From: Phyto melanocephala
Lineage: Eukaryota; Arthropoda; Insecta; Diptera; Rhinophoridae
Direction: 5' to 3'
NCBI GenBank assembly: GCA_941918925.1
Contig: OW799233.1
Location: 5,572,001 to 5,636,000 of the forward strand
DNA length: 64,000 nt
How positions within the stretch are numbered: position 1 is the first letter of the stretch; the number at the start of each line of letters is the position of its first letter. The position numbers and the translations under genes were made by a program. Below the pieces are notes generated by a model, which saw only the letters and a list, made by a program, of their open reading frames with translations, had not been told where the DNA came from and ran no database searches. Shown here piece after piece: positions 36,491 to 47,939 of this stretch.

Positions 36491-39400
36491 CTGTACAATT
36501 TTCCTTAATGATGAGAGGCTGACTTTGAAGTGGAAATTTTGCATAAGTTACTCAAGCTTTTAATACTAACGGATAAGTCTTTTACATGCGATCAAAACAC
36601 ACAGAGAAAAAACATGATTATGGTGATCATAATATAATAGCAATATAGTAGCATTGAATTGTATGAATGTTACAATGCAATGGTTGCGAATCATTATAGT
36701 AGTTTTCGCTAAAGCCTTGTGCAATTATAATAAATATTTTGCTACCACAAATTTATTTAATAATCCACTGTAATCACAATAAAATTTAAGAGAATTTACT
36801 ATTGTTGTTGAAATTTAGTCGAGTACTTTTATTTACTTCGACCAGGCTGCGGGTAAAGCACAACGTTTATTTCGTCTAGTGGTAGGTACACACTTTGTAA
36901 CGTGTTTACGAAATATATGTATTTGTCATTTGTATTGCATATTTTGCTACACAAGATGCAGCCAGCAATTGAACCATAACAAAAAACCCCAACATACTTA
37001 GAACTTTCTCCTTTTCAATGAATTAAACCATTAAAAACAATACACAGCGATTTACTTTAAGCATGTCAAATGTCTTGATATTTTCTAAATCTCGAATGAA
37101 ATGCAAATTAAACCATTAAAACGATCACATTGTACATATAAGCATTTTCCGAAGCAAAAATCTAGCGAAACAGTGTGTGTTTTCTTTTTAATTTCGTTAG
37201 TTGTATTTTACAAATTTTTATCTCTTAAACTTTGAGCAATAAATGTATGCCAAAATAAAGAAATTAATTAAAAAATTAACTGAAAGTTTATCATGTACAA
37301 CAGGCTGTTGGTTATCGACATTTAATTTTTTTGCACCTCAACCGGCACTGACTATTTCTTGTCTACTTATTAAAATGTTGTTGTAGGCTTCAATATAATA
37401 AAGTAGGCATGTAGCTGTGTAGCCTGGTGTGTTCTATGTGTTTGTGGCATAAGAGCAAAAAACCGTTTTTTATTATTTGATATTTTTTTAATTTTTTGTC
37501 TTTAGTGAACCCAAATACATAAATTTTTTCTAAGTGTAACTCAACAAGTAATATCTCATTTATAATTTCTTGTTCCTTTAAGCTTAATGTAGCAATATTT
37601 ACTGCGTACTTTTAGAAATTTTAGAAGGCATTAAATACAAACACACTTATAAATTTCAAACTTGTTTAATAAATATTTATCTTTAATTTTTTTTACTTGT
37701 CAATTCTGAAAGTTAAACAATTTATTAAAATCAAATCCTATTAACAAAATTAGGCACGTTTTACTTGCAATATTATTATTTCTTAGCGTTGTTCTATAAC
37801 TCATTAGTTAAATATTTTTACTACTGCACAGTGTTCGTTTGGTATTTTCAATTAGAAAAATTTTAAAAGCAGACAAATAGTTATAAAAATAATAATCCAA
37901 AACAATATTCCCAGATTTTTTGTCCCGTAAAATCACCGGTATTTTGAAATACTTTTTTGGAAATGTCAAACCATTACTGGCAGTTGTATTTTATAAGTTG
38001 ATTTTGAAAGATACACAAATGCAGTGCCGCCATATTAAAATTTGTTAAGCCATTGTATTGAAAATTAAAATTATGACCTCTAAACACTTCTTTCTAAATA
38101 CTGTTGCCAATTTCATATAATATATAGGCAGATGAACGTAGAAAATAAAATCAAGCAATAAGTCAGACATTTTTAAAATGTTGTTTAGTGATTTTTATAT
38201 AACAAATTTAGAAATGTACATACATTCCTAATACGCAGAAAGTTTTAATATTTGTATTTTCCTCATATTTTGATGTACAGAAAATTTCTACATCCGAAAA
38301 AAGTTTACAACCGGAAAATCTATTCATATCCAACAAAAATGCTATTAAAAGTTTAACATTAAAATATATATGTTCTTATCAACATAATCTTAAGTACGCC
38401 TCTCTTTATTCTTATCTTTATTACTCATCCATTAATTAAGCAAAAAAAAAAATGCGCATCAACAAAAACATATAAAAAGTTTAAAATTAAAATGTTTGGT
38501 GTAACCAAATTCTCTTTGAAATCTGTCATTAATTTTGAAAGCGTTGACAAAATTTTAGCAGTTTTAAAATTGAAAATTAAGACACAGACAGAAAGAAAAA
38601 CAACTTTTTTCAAACAAAAGCAACGCACACAGCATAAATGGATAACTTTTGATTACTCAATTATCAAATCTACTCTGTAAGAATGTTTGTGTCAGTTTGT
38701 TTAAGGAAATGAGCATATACAAATGAATGTACGTACATACATACATATATTAATGAGACTAAAAGAAGACAATTGCGATAAAATATATGTTCATGTATGT
38801 ACACACATTCCCACTAATCTCTAGCGAGACTGATTTTCTCGTATTCAAGTTATTTTCAGTTTAATTAAAAATTGTTTACTCTTGGTTTAAATGAAATACT
38901 GTAATTGCCGAAAAGTGGGAGTGGTAGCGGGCGAAAAGATTTTTCTATTTCTAGTTACATTAACTCACTCATTGATATGCGTTAACAACAATGTGTAAAT
39001 TGAAGTTTGTAAGAGTTTTATTTCACATGAAATTAAAACATAACGAACGTATAAGTAATTTGCAATTATATGTGCTTTGTTATACTTAGCGTATGATTAA
39101 TATTAAAATGAACAAATAATTTATAGTATCAGAGTGTTAAAATTTTTATTGACATGATATTTAAAAATGTATAAATACAGTTCAAATGCTAAAAAGTTTT
39201 TAATTTTAATATTAAGAAGGGTTGACAGTACACAGACTCAGCGTTATCCACGCTGCCATGTTAATACGAAATACGTTCTTAGAAATTAAATATATAATTT
39301 ATTTGCTGAAAGCAATAAAAAACTTTACAGTTAATTTATTTTACTTAAAACATAAATCAAAGTAAAAAAAATATTGACAAAATAATGTCAATTTGTTGAA

Positions 39401-39655
39401 GAAGACGCTAAAATTTTGACTTCACAAGTTGCATTTAGTATTGATATGTAATACAGTGTGAATCAAAAGTCGTTACCGGGTAAAAAAATTTTATAATTTT
39501 TTCGTTTGTAATTTTTAAATAATTTTAATAATTAATTCAAATAATTAAATAAAAACACCAGCATAATGAAATTTGATTATTGAAATAAGCCAAGAATTAT
39601 TCTAACATAAAATATATCGACCACATTTTAACGTCAGAATTTTGTCGTCTGAAGC
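36491..39655. other. AT-rich DNA without a recognisable gene
   Basis: Contains the GCGTATGATTA motif at 39089-39099 and scattered ATAC-type short repeats. Frames at 38425-38680 overlap each other on both strands and look accidental. Confidence 0.55.
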
Positions 39656-39659
39656 ACTG

Positions 39660-40575
39660 ATTGGTTGCTTGATTCATCTTCACCACCAACATATCACCAC
39701 AAAAGATTTGCCTCGAACCGATAGACAACGATTCGCACTGCTGAAAATATTAAAACTGTAAAGCAAAATGTTAACGAAATACAGGTAACAAAGGACTGTG
39801 CGTATCAATAGCACCTTAAACAAATATTTATCTTTATTCCCATATAAAGTGCAATTGGAACAAGAATTAAAAACCACAGATCATTGGGAACGTCTAAGTT
39901 TTTCAGCTTAATTTTAACAGCTGGCCAGATATTCAATCGACTTTTCTGAAAATTTTAATTATGTGTGATGTAGTTTAACAAAAAAAACTTTAGGTTCTGG
40001 AGCTAAAAAAATCCATTTGCCTATTACAACCTATTAGTTCTACACTATAATGAGGCATTATATCTGAAATCATCGATGGGCGTTACTTTTTCGGTGCCCC
40101 AGTTGACTATTCAGCAGTGTACTGATCTGGGCAGTCTGGGGGTTGCGGGTTCGATTCCACCAAACACTTTGGACTTCTCTGAATCTCTTTCTCTTCTCTC
40201 CATTTCTTTTCTATTCTTTTCTTTTCTATTGTATTCTTTCCATTCTATTCAGGAAGCACAAAGAGGTAAATATAATGAATCCAAGTGAGCTGCACATTCT
40301 ATGTCTTCCTTCGTACTTTTTCCAAATTTAAAACGGAAATACCATAACAGTATTAATGAAAAATAAATTTTCAGACATTTAGAAATTAATTCGCCAACCA
40401 CGTTTGCCAGATTTGTCAGCACCCAACTATTTGATTTCGGAATATTTAAAGGAAAAAAAAACTCGACACTATTCTTAAACTAACCCCTCTTTATGCATCA
40501 TCATCATAAGAATATGTTGTAATTGTCACTTGAAATGAATGAGAAATTGAAAAATAAATTCTATGCTCACCATAT
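39660..40575 (+). pseudogene. mariner-like transposase relic split by a SINE-like insert (copy G)
   Basis: In shifting frames, 39735-39790 reads RTAENIKTVKQNVNEI and 39835-39880 reads FPYKVQLEQELKTTDHWE, the linker between the helix-turn-helix and the catalytic core. Then come QLARYSIDF and decayed sequence. After an unrelated stretch at 40076-40330, similarity resumes with RLPDLSAPNYLISEYLKEKK (about 40405-40465), the third-Asp block, in which the second of its Asp residues reads Asn. The first and middle Asp blocks are missing, so more than the insertion has damaged it. Confidence 0.6.
40076..40335 (+). mobile_element. tRNA-related SINE-like insertion
   Basis: GGTTCGATTCC at 40148-40158 matches the pol III B-box consensus exactly. 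TGCCCCAGTTG at 40095-40105, 43 bp upstream, matches the A box with one change. The GCGGG...TTCGATT...CC context resembles a T-arm with a partly decayed stem. A CT-rich tract (TTCTTTTCTATTC-type) follows at 40185-40250 with a unique tail. It interrupts mariner-like relic G, which argues for a mobile SINE rather than a fixed tRNA gene. The cloverleaf is not intact. Open frames here are accidental. Confidence 0.45.
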
Positions 40576-42583
40576 TCCAATTTCATTGAATTGTAGCATT
40601 AATGGCAGTTTTAAGCCTGATATAAATAAACCGATAAAGAGAACTGATGCTGAAATCATAGCTGGTTTAAAATATTTATTCGATTTGGCAACTTCATAGT
40701 TTTTCAATATTCCTTAACAATTACGATTTAATTTAATTTAAATTCTTTAAAGTTTAGTAATTCAGAAGATTTAACTTAAGCCAGAAGACAAAGCTATAAT
40801 TAATACAAACAAAACAATCATTAAATTTTAAACTCAATGATGACTCTTGGCTCACCCTGTATCCGATAATTATAAATAAATAAAATAAATGTGCAATAAA
40901 ACATATTTTCAGTCTGTAAAGAGCTGTCAAACATTTTCATGGAATTCATATATCCACATCTGTAGTTTTATTTGCTTTAAAATACGATATCGCACACCAT
41001 AGTATTTATTGATTTAAATTTTATAATTCAATATTTAAATATGCAACAATCTTAAACGAATCAAGCTTAAATTATTAAGTAATATTAAAAATAGAAATAT
41101 TTTAGTTGTGTAAGTAAGAACTTTAATTCAGTTAAATAAAATGCTATTTCGCTTGCGGGATTTCATTATATAGAAAATATTTAAGTAGTTTGACATTGAA
41201 TTTAATAATGTGGTTAAATAAGTTTGTTTTTTTAAACAACTACTATTTATATAGTTACGCTTACTCATACACTTACTTGTGCACACATGCTGAACATGAA
41301 GGCATGATGTTTAAGCCTTCACATGCAGCTATTTTACACTATAAATGAGACACAGATATGTAGCTGTTTACTTGTTCATTATAAACCATAATATACACAC
41401 ATTAATTTACGTGTACGAACCAAACTATACGTATTTACTTACACTCAATAAAATAATTGTAAAGTGGGACATGCTACTACCAAAGGATTTTGTAAAATTT
41501 TTGTTTTTTGTTTTGTTGTAATACAAAATTTGTATTTTGAGTTAACGCTTTAAGGCATTACTTATTTAACACAAAAAAGGCACTTTCCAAAGCTTATTTA
41601 AGCATATAAATGGAAGACTTACACATAGATTTTCTAATTTTTCTTCCTTCAAAGCCTACCGATTCTTTTAGAATCACCGATTTTTAAAAGTTTTCCAGAA
41701 GATAATTCAAATGGTAGATGCGTTCTTAACAACAATGTCAGCGAATAATATTAAGCCCTAAAAAGCCTAAAAAAGAAATATTAAAGCAAATCTAAAGACC
41801 CGCCGTTCACAATAGTCATCCGGCTAGCAGTATTTTTTTAATTTTAAGCAGGAAACGCCCGTATACGGGGATCCTTAAAAGCTGCTTTTCAATACATTGA
41901 TTATTTCTATTGTAATTCACTTTACTGATAGTCTATCCATAAGAATTTTATATCAAGGACATTAAATTCTTTCTTATATAATTTATAAATCGAGCTTAAA
42001 TAAATTATATTTATTTAAATAAAATTGTATAAAAAATGTACTGGTTAAGAGTGAGAATGCAGAGTAGGTGGATTCTAAAATTGCGGCAAATTTAATAGGA
42101 ATACTCAGAAGCTCAAAAGCTTTTGAAAGAATTCATTTCCAAGTTCTATTAATTGTGACAACACCAGTTTTGGTTTTATAATTATTTTCATAGCTGTATT
42201 TACATACAACTGAACATAAGTGCAGAAACTTTAATACCTAAGCAAGTGTAACCTTAAATAATGAAAAACTCATAATAAATACACATATGAACTTTACGAG
42301 GTATAAGTATAGTTATAGGTAAATGTTTTCCTACTCAAGATGATATCCAGTCTCCATACTGACATGACATTAAAAAAATTCGTTGAAAATAAAAAAGAAC
42401 TATTTTTTAGTAATTTTTCTTCTATAATTTTTACAAAAAAAAAAAACAAGATTTTTAGTAACAACATTGCAATGCGTTGACTTTTGTTACATACCGTCTA
42501 CTGAAATCTAGCAAAATATCCAGATATTAAACTTTAACTGGTACACGGCAAAATTAAAGAATTATTTAAAGAATAAACATGTC
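40576..42583. other. AT-rich DNA without a recognisable gene
   Basis: Holds the second copy of the dispersed repeat at 40629-40670 (first at 16719). Otherwise no frame, RNA gene or paired terminus recognised. Confidence 0.55.
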
Positions 42584-42585
42584 TA

Positions 42586-42616
42586 AGGGGTGTCTCGAAA
42601 TGCTTTTTTACATTTT
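42586..42616 (+). repeat. left terminal inverted repeat of the DD37D transposon
   Basis: 31 bp beginning AGGGGTGTCTCGAAATGC and ending ACATTTT, directly after the TA target duplicate. It matches the right end with one mismatch (T against G at position 24). Confidence 0.9.
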
Positions 42617-42718
42617 AAAATGTCTCCCAAATCTAGTTTTTTTTTTCAAACAAAAAATACATTTTATTGGCGTTATGGAGAAAAATTTCTAAACTTTATT
42701 ATGCAAGAAACCAAAGTT

Positions 42719-43744
42719 TTAAATTTTATTTTCTTTTGCAAAATTTCGCACTTTTTTCTTAACGCTTTGCATTAAACGTTGAAAACACGTTTTACCGAAG
42801 TGTTTAATAGCTTTTTTCCAAATAAATCCAAATTTTTTTACATTTGCAGAAGCTTTGAACTTTGTTCTTAGGTACTGCTTAATTATAGCCCAATAGCGAT
42901 CAATAGGCCTTAGCTCTGGACAATTAGGTGGATTCATTTTTTTCGGTACAAAATTTATTTTGTTGGCCTCATACCACTCAAGGACGTCTTTGCTGTAGTG
43001 GCAGCTTGCCAAGTCGGGCCAAAACAGTGGAGGTATATTGTGGCTTCTGTATTATGGCAATACAGCCTTTTTCAGGCATTCATTAATATAAATTTGGCTG
43101 TTCATTGTACGATTCACAATGATTGCCTTTGAAGTTTTCCCACATGTACATATTGCTTGCCATAGCATATATTTTTTGGCGAATTTTGAAATCTTTTTAT
43201 ACTTAAATTTATCGGAAACATTAGCTCTTTTATTAGAAACATAAAAACCCTGACCAGAAAGCTCTGTATAGTCAGCCTTACAATAGGTTTCATCGTCCAT
43301 TAAAATACATCCATTAAAATTATTTAATTTGTGACGTAGCAATTGTCTTGCTCTTATTATTGCCGTTTTTGTACCTTTTTCGTTTCGGTTTGGAGCTTTC
43401 TTGACTTTGAATGTTCTTAAAATTTCTTTTTTCTTTATTCGTTCTACAAGCGACTTCGAAATATTTAGTTTTCGTGCGATATCGCGAATGGAAATGTTTT
43501 GATTTTGCTTCCAAAGTGCCTTCACCTTTTTAACGATTTGAGGATTCCTAAAACCACGAGGCCCTCCACCTTTCTTGTGTTTAATAGACAAGTCTTTTCT
43601 AAATTTAAAAATAACGTTACGGGCAGTCTGTCTGGACACTTTTGCCCGTCGCGCAACTTCAGCGTAAAAAAGTTGTTTATTTTCATTATAAATATCCACA
43701 ATATTTTTTCTCACTTTTTCTCTATTTGACGAGATTTTAAGCAC
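42719..43744 (-). pseudogene. Tc1/mariner transposase, DD37D spacing, one nonsense codon
   Basis: 341-codon frame, broken by a single TAA at 43052-43054 and otherwise continuous: the first part (230 codons) and the last part are in the same frame. It would bind the termini and cut and paste the element. Residues 8-50 (NIVDIYNENKQLFYAEVARR...) and 85-115 (ISIRDIARKLNISKSLVERI) form two helix-turn-helix units. MDDETY near residue 150 holds the first Asp, PDLASCHYSK the second, and ELRPIDRYW the third. From the second to the third Asp 37 residues intervene, hence DD37D. No ATG is present at the open end. The first sense codon after an in-frame stop region is GTG at 43744, most simply a mutated ATG. 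Both lesions are single-base. It is inactive as it stands. Confidence 0.88.
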
Positions 43745-43856
43745 GGATTAAATGATTTGAATAAACTAATTAACAAAGTGTTGTTGACACTTATAACTAT
43801 TACAGAGTGGAACAAAAAATTAATTAAATAATAATTGTTTGCGTAGTGCCCTGTAA

Positions 43857-43887
43857 AAAATGTCAAAAAGCATTTCGAGACACCCCT
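43857..43887 (-). repeat. right terminal inverted repeat of the DD37D transposon
   Basis: Ends GCATTTCGAGACACCCCT directly before TA. It is the inverse of the left terminus, 30 of 31 bases. Confidence 0.9.
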
Positions 43888-43889
43888 TA

Positions 43890-44220
43890 TGTGTATACAT
43901 GTATGGGTGCATATTTAAATTTGCAGAAATGTTGTTGTAAATAAGTTTTTAATATTTATACCGATTTTTAAATTACAACTACAAACATAATTTTTTCTTT
44001 TAATTTGTTTTTTTCTTAAGAGTAAAAGTTGTGTATGTAGCGTAAGTGCATACTCTACCTCTTGCTTAAGCCTTAAGTCTTTGATTTCGTTCACTCGTAC
44101 ACAATAAAATAAGTGCAAATGAAAAATAATGCCTTAAAACAAAAGTTTTCAAAAACCACCAATGTGTTAAGTAATAGTATTATTACAGTCATAATTTCTT
44201 GAGCTACAGAGTGATTTTTC
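43890..44220. other. AT-rich DNA without a recognisable gene
   Basis: Only a chance 67-codon minus-strand frame. No features recognised. Confidence 0.5.
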
Positions 44221-44400
44221 ATGAGTTGGGAGAATATCAAATGAGACCAGTACTATTTTAGATCCCTGCTCAATCCTCCTTACACCACAGCAGTTCTAAG
44301 TCCCGTGCCACTTAATGCGTTTTCTCCAGATTAGAGAACGATTTTATATTGCGACTGGAAATTAGCTGCAATTATTATCGCACATTCCCTTAAAAAAGAG
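44221..44400 (-). mobile_element. I/LOA-like LINE 3' end, decayed copy
   Basis: This stretch aligns block by block with 54215-54415. Both open GGG(A/G)GAATATC(A/G)AA, both carry AGTCCC(A/G)(T/C)GCCAC, then a GCGTTT block, then CGACTGG(A/T)(A/G)ATT, and both reach ATCGCAC. The better preserved copy at 54 kb runs on the minus strand, so this one does too. No protein can be read here. The following 200 bp (to about 44640) may be more of the same but are not alignable by eye. Confidence 0.5.
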
Positions 44401-45933
44401 TCTTCGTTATATAAGGGTAAACTAATGTAATTCTAAGAGTATCGCTATAAGAATCTCCTAAATATAAAAACTTTCTTTCTGAAGAGATACTGATGTCACT
44501 TTCCATGCCCATCTACTATGATCGTACGATGCAGTTACCCACATTCACTCGACTAATGTGCTAAAAATCTACTAAGCCAATACCAGAAGTGCTGGTAACA
44601 CCTTTATACCTTTACACTATTAAAAACATACCGCCGTGAATACTGCGCTAAGCTGTGGGGGACAAAACATACATTGAGCATATTCGGCAAGCGTTGTGGT
44701 AGTCTTTGTGAAAATGAATCCGAAAAAATAAAAATTTTTTTGTTTCGATGTAACATATACAAACACATTTTTACAAATTCTACTAAAAGGCTAGACGAGT
44801 TTTTCATTTTGTCTAGTCTCACCAACATTTCCCTGGGAAGGGGGAGAAAAAGGTCGATGAGTTGCAGAGTATATGAAGGTTTCAAATATTTTTTTTTTTT
44901 GACTCTATTTCATAAAAATTTTTTTCAAACAAAATTTGTGTGTGACATTTTGCTCTATAGAAGCAATCTAGTGTTATTAAAATTTTTTTAGCACCTCCTT
45001 TTAAAAAATCCTATATTTTTAACTCAGCATGTGTGTAAATGTGTTTTAAAATAAGTATTAGCACAGAACATTTGTAAGTATATGATTATCACACATGTAT
45101 TTTGTGTTGTCTTTTTGTTGTTTTTATTTATTTCGCAGAAGGAATGTTTACCTTAAATTAAGGACAATGACAAAGCACCTTCCATGGCGCACAGTACTGT
45201 GGAATTCAATAGCAGCAAATCACATACTTTATGCCGTCTTTTTTAGTAATTGTAGGAATTTGTTAAATTATGTCTTTATATTTTACTAACGGCTTACATC
45301 TCGAAACTTTATTCATTATGTCTAAAGAACTGTCATTAATAAAACTTTACATTTTCTTTTCAACATAAAATTTATATTTGTGATTTGTATATTGTCTTAG
45401 AAAGGAGTTTAATTGAAAAAAAAAGACTTTTAAAACAACAAAAATATGGTCGTCCGAAACATTTCTCGGTTGAAAAGAGTGAACAAAGATTTTATGGGGC
45501 TAAATAAAGGCTAATGTGCCAAGCGATGTATGCAGTATTAAAAGAGAAAAAGATATATTCTACAAAATTGTATATATGTTATCAAAATCTACAAAAATTT
45601 ATAAGCCTAAGACAATCCTTAAAGTCAAGGCCAACATCGAGCCCATCATTTCGAATCTGAAAACGGGGGTTATTTCAGTGATAATATTTTCAATAAGTGA
45701 AAAAAATTTTCCACCCTTTTGTTTAAAATCTAAAAAAAAATACAAAAATATCTGCATATAAACGAACAAATAATTAAATTGTAACCAAATGTAGGCTTTT
45801 GGCCTACGCTATCATATTTCAATCATGGTTTATAACAATATGAAAAATGTTTAAATAATATATAAAGAAATTATTTCAGCACAAGGTCATTAAGTAATAA
45901 AAATAGTGTCTTTAATAATCATTATTATAATTA
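44401..45933. other. AT-rich DNA, no gene recognised
   Basis: Overlapping frames at 44604-44885 (minus) and 44674-44991 (plus) have no recognisable motif. A plus frame near 45420-45530 with LLKQQKYGRPKHF and SVEKSEQRF faintly recalls the linker of Tc1-like transposases but is too short to call. Confidence 0.45.
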
Positions 45934-45973
45934 TCTCAAATTTTTGCTACTACGTAATGTCTCATCATCAGGA
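45934..45973 (-). ncRNA. decayed second copy of the hammerhead-like motif
   Basis: On the minus strand CTGATGATGAGACATTACGT, then AGTAGC and AAAAATTTGAGA, aligns with 28916-28955 (CTGAAGATGCTAC...GTAGCGAAATATTGAGA). The core here is the canonical CTGATGA, but the 5' half of stem II is changed and GAAA has become AAAA, so it cannot fold as a hammerhead. It shows that the motif belongs to a dispersed repeat. Confidence 0.35.
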
Positions 45974-46835
45974 GACTAGTATTTGTTTTGATTTTTAAAA
46001 AATAAATTTGAAATAACAAAGTTTTGAAAAAATTTAACATTAAAATTTAAATATCTTGTCATATGAAAATAATATGTAAAAATGTATTAGCTCAAAAATT
46101 AACAAGCAGTTAACCAAAACTGCACCAAAAACATGTGTTTATATATATGTAGTATATTTGTATGTATTAAATATCTGTATCTCTGAGCAACATTATCAGT
46201 GTCTACATTTAAATAAATTCTAAATCTGAAAGTCCACACCACGCTTTCTACGCTTTTTCGCGTCATACGCCTTCCTCAAAAAAGTTGAATCAATGTAGTT
46301 ATATGTTGTAATTTACAGAGCAAAAAGTATAGGACGCTTTGACGCATACAACGCAAAAAGTAGGATAACTTTCTACTTTTTAGTCGTCACGAGCGGTGAG
46401 AGCACAACTCAACTGAGTTAAATGACAAAGATTAACTGATAATATTTTATTTTCAATTTTATCGATAGTTATGTTTGTAGTGTGTATTTTCTTTTTTCTT
46501 ATATTTTTATAAAAAAAAAATAAAAATAAGGATTTGATTTTAATAATGTTTAAAATTTTTGGCAAGAATTTAATATGTATAACAATTTAAAAAAATTTTT
46601 CATGAACACACTTTGCATTTTGATTATCAATGCCAAAAATCGTGGCATGTAACTTGAAATTCAGAAAGAGTATGAGGTATAAAATGCAAAGAATGCACTG
46701 ACACTTGAACGCGTGGTATGGACTTCCATCTTCTACATTAATAATTTGTAACATTTCCAACATATATCTACGCGATTTTAATTATTTTCTCAAATCCGAA
46801 ACAATTTCAACATTTGGAAGGCACAAAATTAATGA
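45974..46835. other. AT-rich DNA with a weak inverted repeat
   Basis: TACGCTTTTTCGCGTCATAC (46249-46268) is loosely mirrored by GACGCATACAACGCAAAAAG (46342-46361), suggesting a small imperfect hairpin element of ~120 bp. No gene is visible. Confidence 0.3.
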
Positions 46836-46839
46836 CTTA

Positions 46840-47345
46840 ATCATACGATGTAATAGCTTTTGCAAATGGCGATAGATGTCAATCATATTTGACATTTGTG
46901 AACTAGACAGTTGCATAATACACACAGACAAACAATGGATAATTATACTCCGCAAGAGCGTGGAATAATTCTCTCGATTGAACATGATAGATTTCTTAAT
47001 CGCCAGCAAGATCGCCCGATTTAACTATTCCAGACTTTTTTTTGTGTGGCTACTTTAAGTCGCGGGCTTATGTCAACAATCCCCAGACAATCGCAGCCCT
47101 TAAGTAGAATATTCAACAGGAATGAGAACAGTTATCGCCAAAATTATTGCGGAAAGTTGTGAAAAATGTTTTAAAACGAACACAAATGTTTATAAGCACT
47201 GGCGGCAGTCATTTGTCTGATATTATATTTTCCAATTAACAGAAAAAATTGAACAGGTCCATATGAAGATTTACACTATTCAAAATAAATTTTTCTATTT
47301 AGTAAAACACTTATTCAAAAATAAAAATAAATGATTAATTTTGCA
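46840..47345 (+). pseudogene. mariner-like transposase C-terminal relic (copy H)
   Basis: Decayed codons around 46910-46960 (HNTHRQTMDNYTPQERGII in one frame) correspond to the family's middle-Asp block 'GATCHTA.ET'. From 47009 the frame is clear: ARSPDLTIPDFFLCGYFKSR, AYVNNPQTIAALK, a stop, and then a C-terminus ending ISTGGSHLSDIIFSN and a stop near 47240. The third catalytic Asp (PDFF) is kept, and the usual Trp before Gly has become Cys. The upstream two thirds of the gene are unrecognisable. A terminus was not identified. Confidence 0.65.
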
Positions 47346-47939
47346 CCACCTTGTGAAATACCTTTGGTCCGACTTCTAAATAATTATTATTGGATAAAAA
47401 AATTCATAAAAAGTAAAAATAAGTACTGCTATAAAATTACGCAATATTGTACATAAATTTATACAAAAACTTTATTTTGCTTAAAAACACAACTCTTAAA
47501 TTACTTATTTACTAAAAATGTCTTCAGTTTTAACATTTTTGCTCATAACTTGTTTAGTTTGTTAAAAATGGCAGACATACAAAAACTAATAGACTTCTTC
47601 ATAGAGTATGATTATGTATTTGTAAAGATGCGTGTGAAAATAGGGTAATAGAGGTAATAATGTTGAATATTGTAACGCCGATGATAACTACTCGTAACGG
47701 CTGATGTTAAAAGTTAACACAGATGGCTTAAAAAAAACGTTATTACGTGTAGTATAAGGATTAGGAACAGTGGTCTTCAAACAGCGGAAAAATTCGTTTG
47801 GTGTAACTTAAAAATTATGATTTCAATTCAAGTTTTAAAATTATTAAGTAAAATATTTTTATTTACGAAAATTGTTACACGTAGAGAAAAGCTATTAACA
47901 CTACATGGTCACTATAGTCACATTATATTATTTGTAATA
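47346..47939. other. AT-rich DNA, probably upstream remains of a LINE
   Basis: No readable frame. It lies directly 5' of the CR1-like relic and may contain its eroded reverse-transcriptase N-terminal part. Confidence 0.35.

Larger units (their letters stand above)
42586..43887. mobile_element. complete Tc1/mariner-type transposon, 1,302 bp
   Basis: Bounded by TA at 42584-42585 and 43888-43889, the target duplication of this superfamily. The left terminus 42586-42616 begins AGGGGTGTCTCGAAATGC, and the right terminus 43857-43887 is its inverse with one mismatch in 31 bp. It encodes one transposase on the minus strand with ~130-bp non-coding margins. Length and structure are complete, and the termini are nearly identical, indicating a recent insertion compared with the other DNA transposons in the window. 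Confidence 0.92.

Noticed and set aside
40076..40331. Two overlapping Ser/Phe/Leu-rich frames
   Set aside because: They arise from the CT-rich tail of the SINE-like insertion.
44674..44991. 105-codon plus-strand and 93-codon minus-strand overlapping frames
   Set aside because: Each is a shadow of the other, and neither has recognisable motifs.
45420..45700. Tc1-like transposase linker (GRPKHFSVEKS)
   Set aside because: Only a dozen residues look right, and no catalytic block follows.
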